From assembly GCF_007197645.1 (NCBI RefSeq), contig NZ_VKGK01000002.1:1-64000 (forward strand): 64,000 nucleotides of DNA. The letters run 5' to 3'. The notes beneath the pieces were generated by a model. That model was not told the DNA's origin and ran no database searches. It saw only the letters and a list, made by a program, of their open reading frames with translations. Below are positions 30,479 to 41,653 of the stretch, in pieces. The translations under genes were made by a program, and so were the position numbers. Origin of the DNA: Shewanella hanedai (GTDB taxonomy: Bacteria > Pseudomonadota > Gammaproteobacteria > Enterobacterales > Shewanellaceae). Within the stretch, counting starts at the first letter, position 1, and every line of letters begins with the position of its first letter.

Positions 30479-31692
30479 TAGTGAGTCAACCTCTCTGGAA
30501 CAGGCTTAGTCTTCTCGTTCTTACTGTATATCCAAAGGAATACGAAGAAACCGAAGTAAGTCAGAGTAAAGACACGAGCTGCGATGGTTAATGCAGGTGT
30601 AGCCGCAACAGCACCTAAATAACCAAGAACCACGAAAGACACTGCAAACTGAGCGATGTTCAGCTTATGAGTCAGACTACGGTAACGAACAGACTTAACC
30701 TTACAACGGTCTAACCAAGGCAATACAAACAGCACTGCTATCGCAAGTCCCATACCGATAACACCTAATAATTTATCAGGGATCGCACGCAAGATTGCAT
30801 AGAAAGGTGTGAAATACCAAACTGGGGCAATATGCTCAGGAGTCTTCATTGGATTAGCTGCTTCGAAGTTTGGCTTTTCAAGGAAATAACCGCCACCTTC
30901 AGGCATAAAGAACAACACATAACAGAAGACTATCAGGAAGCCAGCGACGCCCATAATATCTTTAACAGTGTAGTAAGGGTGGAATGGGATACCATCGATA
31001 GGCCAGCCATTCTCATCTTTGTTCTTCTTAATCTCAATACCGTCAGGGTTGTTTGATCCCACTTCATGCAATGCAATTAAGTGTAAGAAAACTAAAACAA
31101 CCAGCACTAAAGGTAATGCAATAACGTGCAGTGCAAAGAAGCGGTTCAGCGTTGCTCCAGAGACGACAAAGTCACCACGAATCCACAATGTTAGGTCATC
31201 ACCAATAACGGGAATGGCTCCAAACAAGGAGATAATTACCTGCGCTCCCCAGTAGGACATTTGGCCCCACGGTAGCAAGTAGCCCATAAAGGCTTCAGCC
31301 ATTAGCACCAAGAATATCAACATGCCGAAAAGCCATAGTAACTCTCTAGGCTTCTGGTATGAACCGTAAATTAGACCACGGAACATGTGCAGATAGATGA
31401 CCACAAAAAACGCCGAGGCGCCTGTTGAGTGCATATAACGTAATAACCAACCATACTCGACATCACGCATGATGTATTCGATTGAAGCAAACGCACCTTC
31501 AGCCGTTGGGACGTAATTCATGGTCAGCCAGATCCCTGTTAGTAACTGGTTTACCAGAACTAACATGGCTAGCGAGCCAAAAAAGTACCAAAAATTAAAG
31601 TTAGTAGGTGTTGCATATTGACCAACATGACGGTTGTAGGTAGCCGTCATAGGTATACGAGCATCAATCCAATCAACTATATTCTTAACCAT
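30478..31692 (-). CDS. petB: Cytochrome b of the bc1 complex
   Basis: 404 residues with eight or nine hydrophobic helices. His pairs for the two b haems lie in helices B and D (RYMHSTGASAFFVVIYLHMF and NRFFALHVIALPLVLVVLVFLH). The Qo-site PEW-equivalent reads APVWYFTPFYAILRAIPDK. It oxidises quinol and moves charge across the membrane. It overlaps petA upstream and petC downstream by one base each. Confidence 0.96.
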   Translation of the reverse strand: MVKNIVDWIDARIPMTATYNRHVGQYATPTNFNFWYFFGSLAMLVLVNQLLTGIWLTMNYVPTAEGAFASIEYIMRDVEYGWLLRYMHSTGASAFFVVIYLHMFRGLIYGSYQKPRELLWLFGMLIFLVLMAEAFMGYLLPWGQMSYWGAQVIISLFGAIPVIGDDLTLWIRGDFVVSGATLNRFFALHVIALPLVLVVLVFLHLIALHEVGSNNPDGIEIKKNKDENGWPIDGIPFHPYYTVKDIMGVAGFLIVFCYVLFFMPEGGGYFLEKPNFEAANPMKTPEHIAPVWYFTPFYAILRAIPDKLLGVIGMGLAIAVLFVLPWLDRCKVKSVRYRSLTHKLNIAQFAVSFVVLGYLGAVAATPALTIAARVFTLTYFGFFVFLWIYSKNEKTKPVPERLTH

Positions 31693-32282
31693 TACGCAGC
31701 CCCTTGGTCAACACCGATCAAGACATTTCTGTCATCGATGTATTGATGAGGTGGAACAACTAAGTTCAACGGAGCTGGCACACCTTGGAATACTCGACCA
31801 GCCATATCAAACTTAGAACCATGACATGGACAGAAAAAACCAGAAGGTACACCTTCAACCTGCTCACCAAAAGTATCTGGTAAATAGGTAGGAGAACAAC
31901 CTAAGTGAGTACAAAGCCCCACTGCGATAAAGAACTCAGGATTGATTGAACGTCCGGCATTCTGGGCATAAACAGGTTGCTGTTCTTCCACTGATGCAGG
32001 ATCGCGAAGTTGATCATCTAATGTCGCTAGATTCTCAAGGATCTCTTCAGTACGGCGTACAACCCATACAGGCTTTCCACGCCACTCAACACGGATCAAT
32101 TGACCCGGCTCTACTTTACTTATGTTTACTTCAACCGGTGCGCCTGCAGCTTTCGCTTTGGCACTCGGATTCCATGACTTTATAAAAGGTACCGCTACAG
32201 CTACGGCACCCACACCACCTACTACGGCGGTTGCTGCGGTCAGAAATCTGCGACGTCCGGTATCGACTGGCGCATTGCTCAT
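31692..32282 (-). CDS. petA: Rieske iron-sulfur subunit of the bc1 complex
   Basis: 196 residues. A Tat-type N-terminus (GRRRFLTAATAV) doubles as the membrane anchor. The [2Fe-2S] ligands are Cys124 and His126 in CTHLGC and Cys151 and His154 in CPCHGS, with a Cys129-Cys153 disulfide expected. It takes one electron from quinol and swings to cytochrome c1. It is first gene of the pet operon. The promoter should lie in 32283-32560, an AT-rich gap with no other gene. Confidence 0.97.
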   Translation of the reverse strand: MSNAPVDTGRRRFLTAATAVVGGVGAVAVAVPFIKSWNPSAKAKAAGAPVEVNISKVEPGQLIRVEWRGKPVWVVRRTEEILENLATLDDQLRDPASVEEQQPVYAQNAGRSINPEFFIAVGLCTHLGCSPTYLPDTFGEQVEGVPSGFFCPCHGSKFDMAGRVFQGVPAPLNLVVPPHQYIDDRNVLIGVDQGAA

Positions 32283-32562
32283 CCACTTATCTCCAGAGAG
32301 TGTTGGAATTTTTGTTTTAAATTTTCGGAATTTGGTGTTTACCCCAAAACTAAAAAAAAGAACTTGAGGTGGTACTCATTATAGCCAAAAATCAGAAGCA
32401 GATCATAGTAAAACAGAGAACAAAGTTAACTATGTTAGCAAAATAGCTATCTTAGCTTAAAAAACACACGTTATAAGTGAGGTTTTAAAGATATTTCAAC
32501 AAAAAGAAAGGATAAAAATAAATAGTATTCATCGCTAAATTAGGGAGTTAGATATGATAAGC

Positions 32563-32592
32563 AAAAAAAAGCTCGGCCTAAGCCGAGCTTTT
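32563..32592 (-). terminator. Terminator of the hflX-hflK-hflC transcript
   Basis: AAGCTCGGC and GCCGAGCTT form a perfect stem with a short CTAA/TTAG loop region. On the minus strand TTTTTTTT follows. It lies 14 bases beyond the hflC stop and closes the long mutL-hfq-hfl gene string. Confidence 0.9.
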
Positions 32593-32605
32593 AATTAAAA
32601 GGACT

Positions 32606-33484
32606 TTATTTACCTTGGGAGCTGTTCATGTATTTAAAGAACTCACTATCAGGCTCTAAAATCATGACATTTGAACCATCAGCAAAACTCGCCTTATAAG
32701 CTTCTAAGCTACGGAGAAAGCTGTAAAATTCTGCATCCTTGGAATAGGCATCAGCGTAAATCTTAGCTGATTGCGCATCACCTTCACCTTTTACTTCTAA
32801 TGCTTTACGTTCAGCATCTGCAATTTGAATAGTAACTGATGCATCTGTTTTAGCACGAATAATTTCAGATTGTTCCATACCTTGCGCTCTGTGCTCTTTC
32901 GCTACAGCGGTACGTTCTGCACGCATACGCTGGTAGATACTTGAACTTACGTTTGCAGGTAAGTTAATCTGTTTTACTCTGACATCAACCACTTCAATAC
33001 CCAAATCTGCGGCACTTTCAGCAGCATTAACTAAGGCATCTTGTTGCAGTTCATCACGGCTACCCGAAACAATCTCTTTAATCGTGCGACGACCAAACTC
33101 GGTACGAAGATCGTTATTGATCTTACGTTGAAGCAGTGATTCGGCAGTTGCTTTAATACCGCCACCAGTAGAAAGATAGTATTTCTCATAGTCAAATATT
33201 CTCCACTTCACGTAAGAATCAACCATAAGGTCTTTCTTTTCTGAAGTAACGAATCTGTCAGCCGCGCCATCCATAGTTTGGATACGTGAATCAAGAAACT
33301 TAATCTTATCTATCATAGGCAGTTTAATGTGAAGACCTGGCTCATAGATACGAGTGACGCCTTCATCTTTTAAAATCTTACCAAAGCGTGAAACAATGGC
33401 TTTCTCGCCTTCATTAACGATCAAAATGGAGGACAAAAGTACAGCGACAAGTACTGCTGCAATAATTGCGACTAATCTTCCCAT
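32606..33484 (-). CDS. hflC: HflC, SPFH-domain regulator of FtsH
   Basis: 292 residues. One N-terminal transmembrane helix (VAIIAAVLVAVLLSSILIV) is followed by an SPFH/band-7 domain (NEGEKAIVSRFGKI, EVVDVRVKQINLP) and a coiled region rich in Ala and Glu. It assembles with HflK into a periplasmic cage around the FtsH protease. It follows hflK by three bases. Confidence 0.96.
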   Translation of the reverse strand: MGRLVAIIAAVLVAVLLSSILIVNEGEKAIVSRFGKILKDEGVTRIYEPGLHIKLPMIDKIKFLDSRIQTMDGAADRFVTSEKKDLMVDSYVKWRIFDYEKYYLSTGGGIKATAESLLQRKINNDLRTEFGRRTIKEIVSGSRDELQQDALVNAAESAADLGIEVVDVRVKQINLPANVSSSIYQRMRAERTAVAKEHRAQGMEQSEIIRAKTDASVTIQIADAERKALEVKGEGDAQSAKIYADAYSKDAEFYSFLRSLEAYKASFADGSNVMILEPDSEFFKYMNSSQGK

Positions 33485-33487
33485 TTT

Positions 33488-34627
33488 TTAGTTCCTCCCT
33501 TGACGTTCGCCACGTGATGGACGTGAGTCAGTTGGCATACTGTTTTTACTCACCGTATTACTTGACGAATTAAGCGAAGAATTTGAGCTTACCTTACGAG
33601 GCTTACTGTCAGACTGGCTGTTCTGCATCAACTTATCTAAAGGTAAGTACATCATGTTGTTGCTACTCTTAGAGTCAACCAACACTTTGCTTGTCCCTTT
33701 CATAACTTCTTGCATAGAGTCCAGGTACAGACGCTCACGAGTCACTTCTGGTGCAGCTTTATACTGAGGCAGTAACAGCTCGAAACGAGCAATTTTACCT
33801 TTAGCCTCTAGGATTTCACGTTCTTTATAAGCGTTAGCTTGCTGCTCCATGCGTTGAACTTGACCACGAGCCTTTGGCTCGATAGCTCTTGCATAAGCTT
33901 CAGCTTCACGAATAAAGCGCTGTTCATCTTCCTGAGCTGAGATAGCATCATCAAAAGCGTCTTTAACTTCTTCCGGCGGACGTGCGGGCAAGAAGTTAAC
34001 ATCTTCAATCTGAATACCTAGCTTGTATGGCTCGATAATACGCTCAACTTCAGCCCAAGTATCACGACGGATTTGATCACGACCAGTTGTCAGGATGTCA
34101 TCCATTTTATTGTGACCAACAACATAGCGCAGAGCACTGTCCGTTGCTTCACGTAAACTGGCGTTGGCATCAACAGCGCTAAACAGGAAGTTATAAGCAT
34201 CGACAACACGGTATTGCACATCGAGTTCGACTAAAACCACATTCTCATCAGCAGTAAGCATGCTTCCTGAGGCAGGGATTGAACGAACAGTGTTTACGTT
34301 GACTGGGAAGACTTCATCAATGAAAGTTGCCTTCCATTGTAAACCAGGCTCAACTTCACCGACATACTTACCAAATCTGAGTTCAACACCTTTTTCCGCT
34401 TCTTTCACAGTATAGAAACCTGATAGCCCCCATACAGCAACAGCGATACCCAAAACAATAACTAAGCTGAACGAGCTGAAGCTCGGGCCTGAACCATTGC
34501 CTTTTCCGCCGCCAAAGCGTTTAGAGATATTGCGAAAAACTTCATCTAGGTCCGGTGGTCCCTTATCGTTTCCACTTTTATTTCCCCAAGGGTCTTTACC
34601 CTTGTTACCGGGCTCATTCCAAGCCAT
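33488..34627 (-). CDS. hflK: HflK, SPFH-domain regulator of FtsH
   Basis: 379 residues. A Gly/Lys/Asn-rich cytosolic N-terminus (AWNEPGNKGKDPWGNKSGND) is typical of HflK. A transmembrane helix near 58-72 and a band-7 domain (GVELRFGKYVGEVEPGLQWK; EDVNFLPARPPEEVKDAF) follow, then a Ser/Asn-rich tail. It partners HflC. It lies 43 bases after hflX. Confidence 0.96.
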   Translation of the reverse strand: MAWNEPGNKGKDPWGNKSGNDKGPPDLDEVFRNISKRFGGGKGNGSGPSFSSFSLVIVLGIAVAVWGLSGFYTVKEAEKGVELRFGKYVGEVEPGLQWKATFIDEVFPVNVNTVRSIPASGSMLTADENVVLVELDVQYRVVDAYNFLFSAVDANASLREATDSALRYVVGHNKMDDILTTGRDQIRRDTWAEVERIIEPYKLGIQIEDVNFLPARPPEEVKDAFDDAISAQEDEQRFIREAEAYARAIEPKARGQVQRMEQQANAYKEREILEAKGKIARFELLLPQYKAAPEVTRERLYLDSMQEVMKGTSKVLVDSKSSNNMMYLPLDKLMQNSQSDSKPRKVSSNSSLNSSSNTVSKNSMPTDSRPSRGERQGRN

Positions 34628-34670
34628 TTAGCACTCCACAGGTGTATGAAATAAATGAGATCACTAAAAA

Positions 34671-35969
34671 CTACTCTGCTGTCGAATATTCAACAACAAA
34701 CGCCTCTAACTCTCCTTCGCTCTGCTTCACAAGTCGACGCCAATCGGCCTCTAACAAGCGCACAGACAAGATACAGTTCCCCAGATCGTCATATTCTTTC
34801 TGCTGTATCACATCAAGTCGGTATAACTGACCAAGATAATGTCCAGCAGTTGCTGGAATTTCTAAGTCTAATGTTAAAGTCGTCTTTCCAACAATGCTGT
34901 TGATAGCTTCCTTTAATAATTCTAGACCTTGTTGTTTTTGAGCTGAAACCCACACTCTAATGGGGACGCCTTCATCATCATAATCGATTTTAGGGCAAAC
35001 CTCATCCAACAAGTCAATCTTATTGCAAACAATAAGTTGTGGAACGTCTTCGGCACCGATCTCCTTGAGTACAAGTTGAACTTGCTCGAAGTTGTCCGCC
35101 ATATTGTCATCATGACAATCAACAATATGGAGTAGTAGTTCAGCTTGACGTGTTTCTTGCAATGTAGCCTTAAACGCCGCCACTAAGTCATGTGGCAAAT
35201 GACGAATAAAACCTACTGTATCAGCCAGAATAATATTACCATCTTCCAGATCTAACTTTCTTAAAGTCGGATCTAAAGTAGCAAAAAGCTGATCTGCTGC
35301 ATACACATCTGACGCTGTAAGAGAGTTGAATAGAGTCGATTTACCTGCGTTGGTATAACCAACTAATGAAACCGTCGCTAAATCACTACGATTTCTGGCC
35401 CTTCGACTCTGTTCACGTTGTTTATCTACTTTTGCTAAACGCTTATTGATGGTGCTAATCCTACCTCGGAGTAGACGTCTATCGGTTTCGAGCTGAGTCT
35501 CCCCAGGTCCTCGCATACCAATACCACCTTTCTGGCGTTCCAGATGAGTCCAGCCACGTATAAGGCGAGTCGACATATGGCGTAACTGCGCTAGCTCTAC
35601 CTGTAACTTTCCTTCGTACGTACGTGCTCTCTGTGCAAAAATATCTAAAATGAGCGTGGTACGGTCTAACACTCGACATTGGCAAACCAGCTCAAGGTTT
35701 CTCTCTTGAGCTGGGCTCAGTGCATGATTAAAAATCACCACATTCGCTTCTGTCGCAGCAACCATAGCAGCTAATTCGTCAGCCTTACCCGAGCCTACAA
35801 AAAACTTTCGGTCCGGCGAACGACGGCTTCCTGTTATCACTCCAATACACTGGGCACCAGCCGACTCAACTAAAAGTTGAAGCTCGACCAAATCTTCCCT
35901 ACGTTCCTCATCGGAGAACTCAATATGGACAAGAACCGCGTTTTCTCCCGCCTCATAACGATCAAACAA
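34671..35969 (-). CDS. hflX: Ribosome-associated GTPase HflX
   Basis: 432 residues. The N-terminal HflX domain has FVGSGKADELA and FNHALSPAQERNLE; the Gly-rich linker is GGIGMRGPGETQLETDRR. The G domain has GYTNAGKST (204-212), DTVGFIRHLP and NKIDL. It splits stalled ribosomes after heat or antibiotic stress. It belongs to the hfq-hflX-hflK-hflC string. Confidence 0.97.
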   Translation of the reverse strand: MFDRYEAGENAVLVHIEFSDEERREDLVELQLLVESAGAQCIGVITGSRRSPDRKFFVGSGKADELAAMVAATEANVVIFNHALSPAQERNLELVCQCRVLDRTTLILDIFAQRARTYEGKLQVELAQLRHMSTRLIRGWTHLERQKGGIGMRGPGETQLETDRRLLRGRISTINKRLAKVDKQREQSRRARNRSDLATVSLVGYTNAGKSTLFNSLTASDVYAADQLFATLDPTLRKLDLEDGNIILADTVGFIRHLPHDLVAAFKATLQETRQAELLLHIVDCHDDNMADNFEQVQLVLKEIGAEDVPQLIVCNKIDLLDEVCPKIDYDDEGVPIRVWVSAQKQQGLELLKEAINSIVGKTTLTLDLEIPATAGHYLGQLYRLDVIQQKEYDDLGNCILSVRLLEADWRRLVKQSEGELEAFVVEYSTAE

Positions 35970-35991
35970 AAAGCAAACTCCTTATCAATGA

Positions 35992-36276
35992 TTACTCGCT
36001 AGTGTCATCAGTCTGACCATTAAAACCACCAGCTGGTGTTGGTGCAGGTGTAGCATGATGCGCACTCACGTTAAAAGGGCGTGCTGGAACAACAGTAGAA
36101 ATAGCATGCTTGTATACCATTTGACTGACCGTGTTTTTCAGCAAAATAACAAATTGATCAAATGACTCAACCTGTCCTTGTAGTTTGATGCCATTAACAA
36201 GATAAATAGAAACAGGAACGCGTTCACGGCGCAGTGCGTTCAAAAACGGGTCTTGTAAAGATTGCCCCTTAGCCAT
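35992..36276 (-). CDS. hfq: RNA chaperone Hfq
   Basis: 94 residues. The Sm core (about 7-66) has [40 protein letters not shown] and the YKHAIST Sm2 motif. A short disordered tail follows ([13 protein letters not shown]). It is shorter than the 102-residue E. coli protein, as usual for this group. It pairs sRNAs with mRNAs. It lies between miaA and hflX as in E. coli. Confidence 0.98.
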   Translation of the reverse strand: MAKGQSLQDPFLNALRRERVPVSIYLVNGIKLQGQVESFDQFVILLKNTVSQMVYKHAISTVVPARPFNVSAHHATPAPTPAGGFNGQTDDTSE

Positions 36277-36368
36277 TTTGTAATTTCCTTTTTATTAAAA
36301 ATAAGTAGTAAAACTAATACAACATAACTTTTATTTAGTTTTAGTATTATATAGCAAGGACTAACTTG

Positions 36369-37322
36369 CTAGCGACAATGTCGCAATACAGTGGTCAGAT
36401 TTGAGTCTACTCCACTTTCTAGCCAATTTAGCTCAGGCCACCCTCTCAACCATGTTAATTGACGTTTAGCTAATTGCCTAGTAGCAACTATCGCTTTTTC
36501 AACCATATTATCATAGTCATACTCGCCATCTAGGTATTGCCAACATTGTCTGTAGCCAACACACCTCATCGAAGGCAGGTCTATATGCAGCTCATTTCGT
36601 TCCCTGAGCGACTGCACTTCCTCAACGAATCCTTGATTTAACATCAATTTGAATCTTTCTTCTATAGAAAGATGTAACACTTTTCGATCTTTTGGCGAAA
36701 TAGCAAATTGAACAACGTCGTAAGGCAGAGGTTCTGCCTTAATTTTCGTGAGTTCAGTGAGCGATTTGCCACTAATTCTGTACACTTCGATAGCCCTAGA
36801 TAATCGTTGCGGATCATTAGGGTGAATACGTTCAGCTGAAACAGGATCTATCCGCTTAAGTTCATCATGCAGATACTGCCACCCATGCTCCTCTGATTCA
36901 ATTTTTATCTGCACTCTAATCGAATCATCTGCCGCTGGAAGCGGTGATAAGCCTTCTAATAATGCCTTAAAATACATCATCGTCCCACCGACAAGTAGTG
37001 GGGTTTTTCCTTTAGCTAGAATATCTTCTATCGCCAACAAGGCATCACATCTAAAATCCGCAGCTGAATAGCTCTCTAACGGATCCCGAATATTAATGAG
37101 CCTATGGGGAGCCTTACTCAACTCTTCAGCTGTGGGCTTTGCACTTCCGATATCCATCCCTCGATAGATAAGAGCAGAATCTACCGAGATAATCTCACAA
37201 TTATGCTGCTCGACCAGCTCTATAGCTAGCGCTGTTTTACCCGAAGCAGTTGGACCCATTAATGTTAAGATCTGGGGTAAAACACGATCACTTGTGTGTG
37301 TAGACGCACTATCTTCAGTCAC
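36369..37322 (-). CDS. miaA: tRNA dimethylallyltransferase MiaA
   Basis: 317 residues. P-loop GPTASGKT (23-30), [17 protein letters not shown], and the central [20 protein letters not shown] and [14 protein letters not shown] motifs are diagnostic. It adds dimethylallyl to A37 of tRNAs reading U-starting codons. It overlaps or abuts mutL (four bases between). An N-terminal extension of about 13 residues precedes the conserved fold; a start further inside is possible. Confidence 0.96.
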   Translation of the reverse strand: MTEDSASTHTSDRVLPQILTLMGPTASGKTALAIELVEQHNCEIISVDSALIYRGMDIGSAKPTAEELSKAPHRLINIRDPLESYSAADFRCDALLAIEDILAKGKTPLLVGGTMMYFKALLEGLSPLPAADDSIRVQIKIESEEHGWQYLHDELKRIDPVSAERIHPNDPQRLSRAIEVYRISGKSLTELTKIKAEPLPYDVVQFAISPKDRKVLHLSIEERFKLMLNQGFVEEVQSLRERNELHIDLPSMRCVGYRQCWQYLDGEYDYDNMVEKAIVATRQLAKRQLTWLRGWPELNWLESGVDSNLTTVLRHCR

Positions 37323-37326
37323 TCGG

Positions 37327-39153
37327 TTACTCTTCTAGCCAAGACAACCAAGGTAAAACCTTAGCCTTCTGTGTTAATTCATGCTGGATATCTTTGTCCA
37401 ACATACTCAATGCCTGCCAGGTTTCTACCACTGACTCAAATCTTGCCTTGTCTTGAGCGACTAGCCAAGAGGCTAAAGCCTCATCACTGGGTTCTTCGAA
37501 CCTAAGCCACTGCAATAGTTCAGGGATCACTGTAACTAACTGACTCTGTCTTAAATATGGGGGCACTTTTTTTATAATCAACTGCCCTAGGCGGATTGTT
37601 ATTTCAATTCCTAACTTTCTGAGTAGCAGCTCTCTTTCATCAATAGTCTTCAGCCAATCCTCATCGAACTTAATTGAAACAGGCATAAGCAAAGGCTGAC
37701 TGATTAACCCAACGGCTATTTTGTCCAAAATGTCCCTTTTAACAAGCCAATTTGCAATTGTCTCTATTGATAATAAAGATAACTCATCCCCTGTAACGCG
37801 CACCCAATATTTACCCGCTAAGACTGGAGGCATTTGACTCACTAAATCATTATCGGCCGCACTAGGCGTTCTCTGAAGCTCTGGGGTCTTTAATAATCGA
37901 GTATAGGTTGCAATTTCACTCGCCGAAGGCAGCTCTGCTTGAGCACGAGATGAAGCATCGCTACCTCTTAAATAGGAAGGCTGCGAACTTGATTGACCAA
38001 ATGAAGTATTCGGCGCACCTCTTTGCTCCCCGCCAGAATGAGCCAAATAACTTGACGGAGTCACTTCAGCGACACGACTCTCTGACAAAGGTTTACTCTG
38101 GTAGCTATCTTGAACTGATTCCTTCAATTTTTTCTCAGGAAACTGCAGTGAAGTTTGAGTCACTTGAATCAATGCCGATTGCAACGCTTGCAAAATATAG
38201 TCATGAACATAGCGGCTTTGATGAAACCTAACTTCATGCTTTGCTGGGTGGACATTAACATCCACTTGATTGGGCTCAATCTCTAACATCAACACATAAG
38301 AGGTTTGCTCACCCGTTCCGTATTCAGAAAAAGCCTGCCTTACAGCGTGACTCACTAAACGATCGCGGATCAATCTGCCATTTACATAGAAAAACTGAGT
38401 ATCACTGTTTGGAGAATCAAAATATGGTGATTGAATAAAACCACTTAACTTCAACCCTTCATGTTGTGAATTAATCTCGAGTGCTTGTTCAGCAAAGGCT
38501 TTGCCACTGACTTGAGCTAAACGCATTAAGTACTGGTCTTGATTATTAGCAGGACGATAATTACGAACCTGCTTACCATTGTGCTTTAACGTAAAGTGGA
38601 TCTCTGGTTTTACCAAAGCAATACGCTTAAGCCACTCATCAATATGAGTAAACTCAGTTTTATCACTTTTGAGGAATCGTCTTCGCGCAGGGGTATTAAA
38701 GAAAAGATCAACGGCTTCGATACTTGTACCTACTGGATGAGCCGCCGGTATAATCTTTACCGCCATATCAGAGCCTTCTGTGTAGGCTTGCCAGGCTTCA
38801 GTTTGTTCAGCAGTGCGTGAGGTTAAGGTCAATCGAGAAACTGAGCTAATACTTGCGAGCGCTTCACCTCGAAACCCAAAACTCAAAATAGCATCAAGAT
38901 CGTCTAAAGAGCTCAACTTTGAGGTGGCGTGTCTAGATAGCGCTAAAGCTAATTCAGACTTGATGATCCCAGAACCATTGTCCTGGATCTTTATCAGCTT
39001 GCTGCCCCCTTTATCGATCTCGATATCAACTCGGGTTGCGCCAGCATCTAAGCTGTTCTCTACCAACTCTTTAATCACTGAGGCTGGTCGTTCGACAACC
39101 TCACCAGCAGCGATTTGGTTTGCCAATTGTGGCGATAGGATCTGTATAGTCAT
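37327..39153 (-). CDS. mutL: DNA mismatch repair protein MutL
   Basis: 608 residues. The N-terminal GHKL ATPase has [32 protein letters not shown] and [25 protein letters not shown] and [14 protein letters not shown] follow. A Ser/Gln-rich linker (about 330-415) joins the C-terminal dimerisation domain. The DQHA(x)2E(x)4E endonuclease motif is not seen, as expected for organisms with MutH-directed repair. Confidence 0.97.
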   Translation of the reverse strand: MTIQILSPQLANQIAAGEVVERPASVIKELVENSLDAGATRVDIEIDKGGSKLIKIQDNGSGIIKSELALALSRHATSKLSSLDDLDAILSFGFRGEALASISSVSRLTLTSRTAEQTEAWQAYTEGSDMAVKIIPAAHPVGTSIEAVDLFFNTPARRRFLKSDKTEFTHIDEWLKRIALVKPEIHFTLKHNGKQVRNYRPANNQDQYLMRLAQVSGKAFAEQALEINSQHEGLKLSGFIQSPYFDSPNSDTQFFYVNGRLIRDRLVSHAVRQAFSEYGTGEQTSYVLMLEIEPNQVDVNVHPAKHEVRFHQSRYVHDYILQALQSALIQVTQTSLQFPEKKLKESVQDSYQSKPLSESRVAEVTPSSYLAHSGGEQRGAPNTSFGQSSSQPSYLRGSDASSRAQAELPSASEIATYTRLLKTPELQRTPSAADNDLVSQMPPVLAGKYWVRVTGDELSLLSIETIANWLVKRDILDKIAVGLISQPLLMPVSIKFDEDWLKTIDERELLLRKLGIEITIRLGQLIIKKVPPYLRQSQLVTVIPELLQWLRFEEPSDEALASWLVAQDKARFESVVETWQALSMLDKDIQHELTQKAKVLPWLSWLEE

Positions 39154-39211
39154 ATCTTTTATCTTAAATAGTTAAGCTCAGCGGCAAATATGCCCCTAAG
39201 CCTATAACAAA

Positions 39212-40531
39212 CTATGCTCTAGGAATAACCAATTTTTGACCAATTCGCAGGGTATTTGTCTTCAAACCATTGGCCTGCTTGATACTAATGATCGAAACTT
39301 GGTACTTATGGGCTATCACAGATAAAGATTCCCCTTTACGCACATTATGCTTAATTGATCCTTTACTCGCCATCAAAGAGTTGACTGGCGGATTGGACTC
39401 AAAGTATTTAAGCACACCTTTGTGTACCGCATTTGCGATATTATTCTGATGATCTCGCTGCGTTAGTAGTCTTTCCTCTTTATGGTTGGAAATAAAGCCT
39501 GTTTCAACCAAAATCGAGGGGATATCAGGGGATTTCAATACGGCAAAACTAGCCGACTCAGGCTTGTACTTGTGTAACTTAGTCACTTTGCCCAAGTTTG
39601 ACAGCACATCATCAGCAATATTGTGGCTAATGGCCATCGATCTGTCCATGGACATGTCAAGCAATGTCATGGCTAAATACTGTTCATTATCAGTATTTTG
39701 AATTATTTCGCCGGCGCCGCCTAATAGTTCTGAGTGTTTTTCTCTATGCTCAAGCCAGCGACCAATCTCACTGTTTGCTCGCCTCATCGATAACACCCAC
39801 ACTGAAGCTCCTCTAGGTTGAGGTGATGTAAATGCGTCAGCATGTATTGAAATTAATAGATCGGCTTTACTGTTGCGAGCAATGTCAGATCGTTTATTCA
39901 GATTGACAAAATAATCGCCTGAACGAGTCATCACAGCCTTCATTCCGGGCGTCGCATTAATCTTAGCTTCAACTTTCTTTGCGATCTGCAGCACCACTTG
40001 CTTCTCGTAGATACCCGACGGTCCTATTGAACCAGGATCATCACCTCCATGGCCTGCATCTATCGCCACGATAATATCTCTAAGCTTAACTTTAGGCTTA
40101 CTGTTACTTACCGCAGGTTTCGAGCCACTGGCATCAAGATCGACCACTAGTCTGTTGCCATAAGGAGCTGTCGGAGACAAAGAGAATAAATTTGATTTAA
40201 CCGGTTTTGTCAAATCAATAACCAGTCTTAAGGTCCCTTTAGAGGGTGGCTTACTTATCCGAACTCTTTTTACTAATTTACTGTTATTAGCCAACTTACT
40301 AAGGTTGAAAGAGGTTGAAGTACCTTTAAGATCAACAACCAAACGGTAGGGGTTGGATAATGTAAAATGCGTAAAATTAGGCGCATGACTTAGATCAAAA
40401 ACAACTCGAGTCGATTCCGGCGCAGCCCAAACCCGCACTCCATTGAGCTTATTAGCACTGTGAACAAAAAAAGATGAACAGAGAGTGAGTGACAATAAGA
40501 GAAACTGTAAAATCGACGCTATTTTTATCAT
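39212..40531 (-). CDS. amiB: N-acetylmuramoyl-L-alanine amidase AmiB with LysM
   Basis: 439 residues with a signal peptide. An AMIN domain (about 30-133) targets the septum. The zinc amidase domain begins [15 protein letters not shown] with His161 as ligand; ISIHADAF and [10 protein letters not shown] contribute the rest. A C-terminal LysM (about 395-438, [17 protein letters not shown]) binds peptidoglycan; E. coli AmiB lacks it. It splits septal peptidoglycan in cell separation. The stop-to-start gap after tsaE is two bases. Confidence 0.96.
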   Translation of the reverse strand: MIKIASILQFLLLSLTLCSSFFVHSANKLNGVRVWAAPESTRVVFDLSHAPNFTHFTLSNPYRLVVDLKGTSTSFNLSKLANNSKLVKRVRISKPPSKGTLRLVIDLTKPVKSNLFSLSPTAPYGNRLVVDLDASGSKPAVSNSKPKVKLRDIIVAIDAGHGGDDPGSIGPSGIYEKQVVLQIAKKVEAKINATPGMKAVMTRSGDYFVNLNKRSDIARNSKADLLISIHADAFTSPQPRGASVWVLSMRRANSEIGRWLEHREKHSELLGGAGEIIQNTDNEQYLAMTLLDMSMDRSMAISHNIADDVLSNLGKVTKLHKYKPESASFAVLKSPDIPSILVETGFISNHKEERLLTQRDHQNNIANAVHKGVLKYFESNPPVNSLMASKGSIKHNVRKGESLSVIAHKYQVSIISIKQANGLKTNTLRIGQKLVIPRA

Positions 40532-40533
40532 TA

Positions 40534-41004
40534 TTATTTGAATTTACTCAGTAACAATTGACCTTTTTCTGAACCCGATACGATCTCAACTTCACGACCT
40601 TCACCCACATATTTTATGTGACAACTGATATCGGCATCAGGTATTGCTCCATGACCACGATCTGGCCACTCTACGATACAAATACTATTTTCAGTGAAAT
40701 AATCTCTGATCCCCATATATTCGAGCTCTTCAGGATCACTTAATCGATAAAGATCAAAATGAAATAAATCAACACCAGCCAGTTCGTAAGGCTCAACCAA
40801 GGCATAAGTCGGGCTCTTAACCGCTCCCTCGTGGCCAAATGCTTGAATTAACCCACGGCTCAAGGTCGTTTTCCCCGCTCCAAGCTCTCCGGAAAGATTT
40901 AAAATCAACGGTGGTGTAATAATTGCCGCTAAACGTCGCCCTAATTCGACGGTATCTAGCTCATTAGCCAAGTAGACATTAACTGATGCCATGGTATCTT
41001 TCAT
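40534..41004 (-). CDS. tsaE: tRNA t6A-synthesis ATPase TsaE
   Basis: About 156 residues. Walker [10 protein letters not shown] lies about 40 residues in; [34 protein letters not shown] and CIVEWPDRG are TsaE hallmarks. It works with TsaB, TsaC and TsaD to make t6A37. Starts at ATG 41004 (MKDTMASVN) or ATG 40992 are both possible; a TTG at 41013 is less likely. In E. coli nnr lies directly upstream, but it is absent here. Confidence 0.95.
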   Translation of the reverse strand: MKDTMASVNVYLANELDTVELGRRLAAIITPPLILNLSGELGAGKTTLSRGLIQAFGHEGAVKSPTYALVEPYELAGVDLFHFDLYRLSDPEELEYMGIRDYFTENSICIVEWPDRGHGAIPDADISCHIKYVGEGREVEIVSGSEKGQLLLSKFK

Positions 41005-41491
41005 TAAACCCAAAGTTATTTCGAACCTGCTACTTTATACCAATTAGCTTACTAGCTAAACAGCTTTCATTCAATTGAAGTAAAACTTTACTTAAATTCT
41101 AAAGATTATTAACTAAGTATTTAATATCTGTCATTAAGTCACCCGATACAGCCGTTTCATCCTCCCCCATAGCAGTAAAATCTGTCGAACTTTATCTCGT
41201 TTATGACCCCATCAATCGTTCAAAAAACAGGGTGAATTTACATAGTCTACAAGCTGAAATATCTAACAACCTCTTTCCAAATAAAGATAATAACAAGACG
41301 AAATAACTCACTTTTCAGCTTAGTAAAGGCGGGGTTGGTTCCATATCCATCAAGATCGTTAATAGTAAGGCGAGCATTAGGAGTCAATCTAAGTAGGATA
41401 ATTGTGTGTTAAATTCGTAAAGGGAAAGAAGTGTCACTACACTGAGAGGAGGCGATAAATGAACTAGCACTTATCACTATGGAGCAAAAGG
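41005..41491. other. Intergenic region between tsaE and the small membrane ORF
   Basis: About 490 bp with no gene of normal size. It presumably holds the promoter of the tsaE-hfl string. Near its right end GAGGAGG at 41446-41452 is followed by ATG AAC TAG (41459-41467), a start codon, one sense codon and a stop. No significant hairpin was seen. Confidence 0.5.
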
Positions 41492-41653
41492 ATGAAGCTC
41501 ATTACCTTGGCCATTTTAGCACTATCTTTACTGCTGATTAGCCAACCATTACACTCAAAAATTTTAATACAGGCATTACTGATTATCTGCATTATTTTGG
41601 TTGCTTTTGGCATATATAAAGCCGTTATTCAGCTCGACAAAGATAAGGATTGA
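41492..41653 (+). CDS. Predicted 53-residue two-helix membrane protein
   Basis: Translated by eye: MKLITLAILALSLLLISQP..., then LIQALLIICIILVAFGIYKA..., ending LDKDKD. Two hydrophobic helices (about 3-17 and 24-43) and a charged C-terminal end fit a small inner-membrane protein. GGAG at 41481-41484 is seven bases before the ATG. It is too short for homology recognition; no family is known to me. It stands alone between tsaE and a convergent hypothetical gene. Confidence 0.55.
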   Translation: MKLITLAILALSLLLISQPLHSKILIQALLIICIILVAFGIYKAVIQLDKDKD

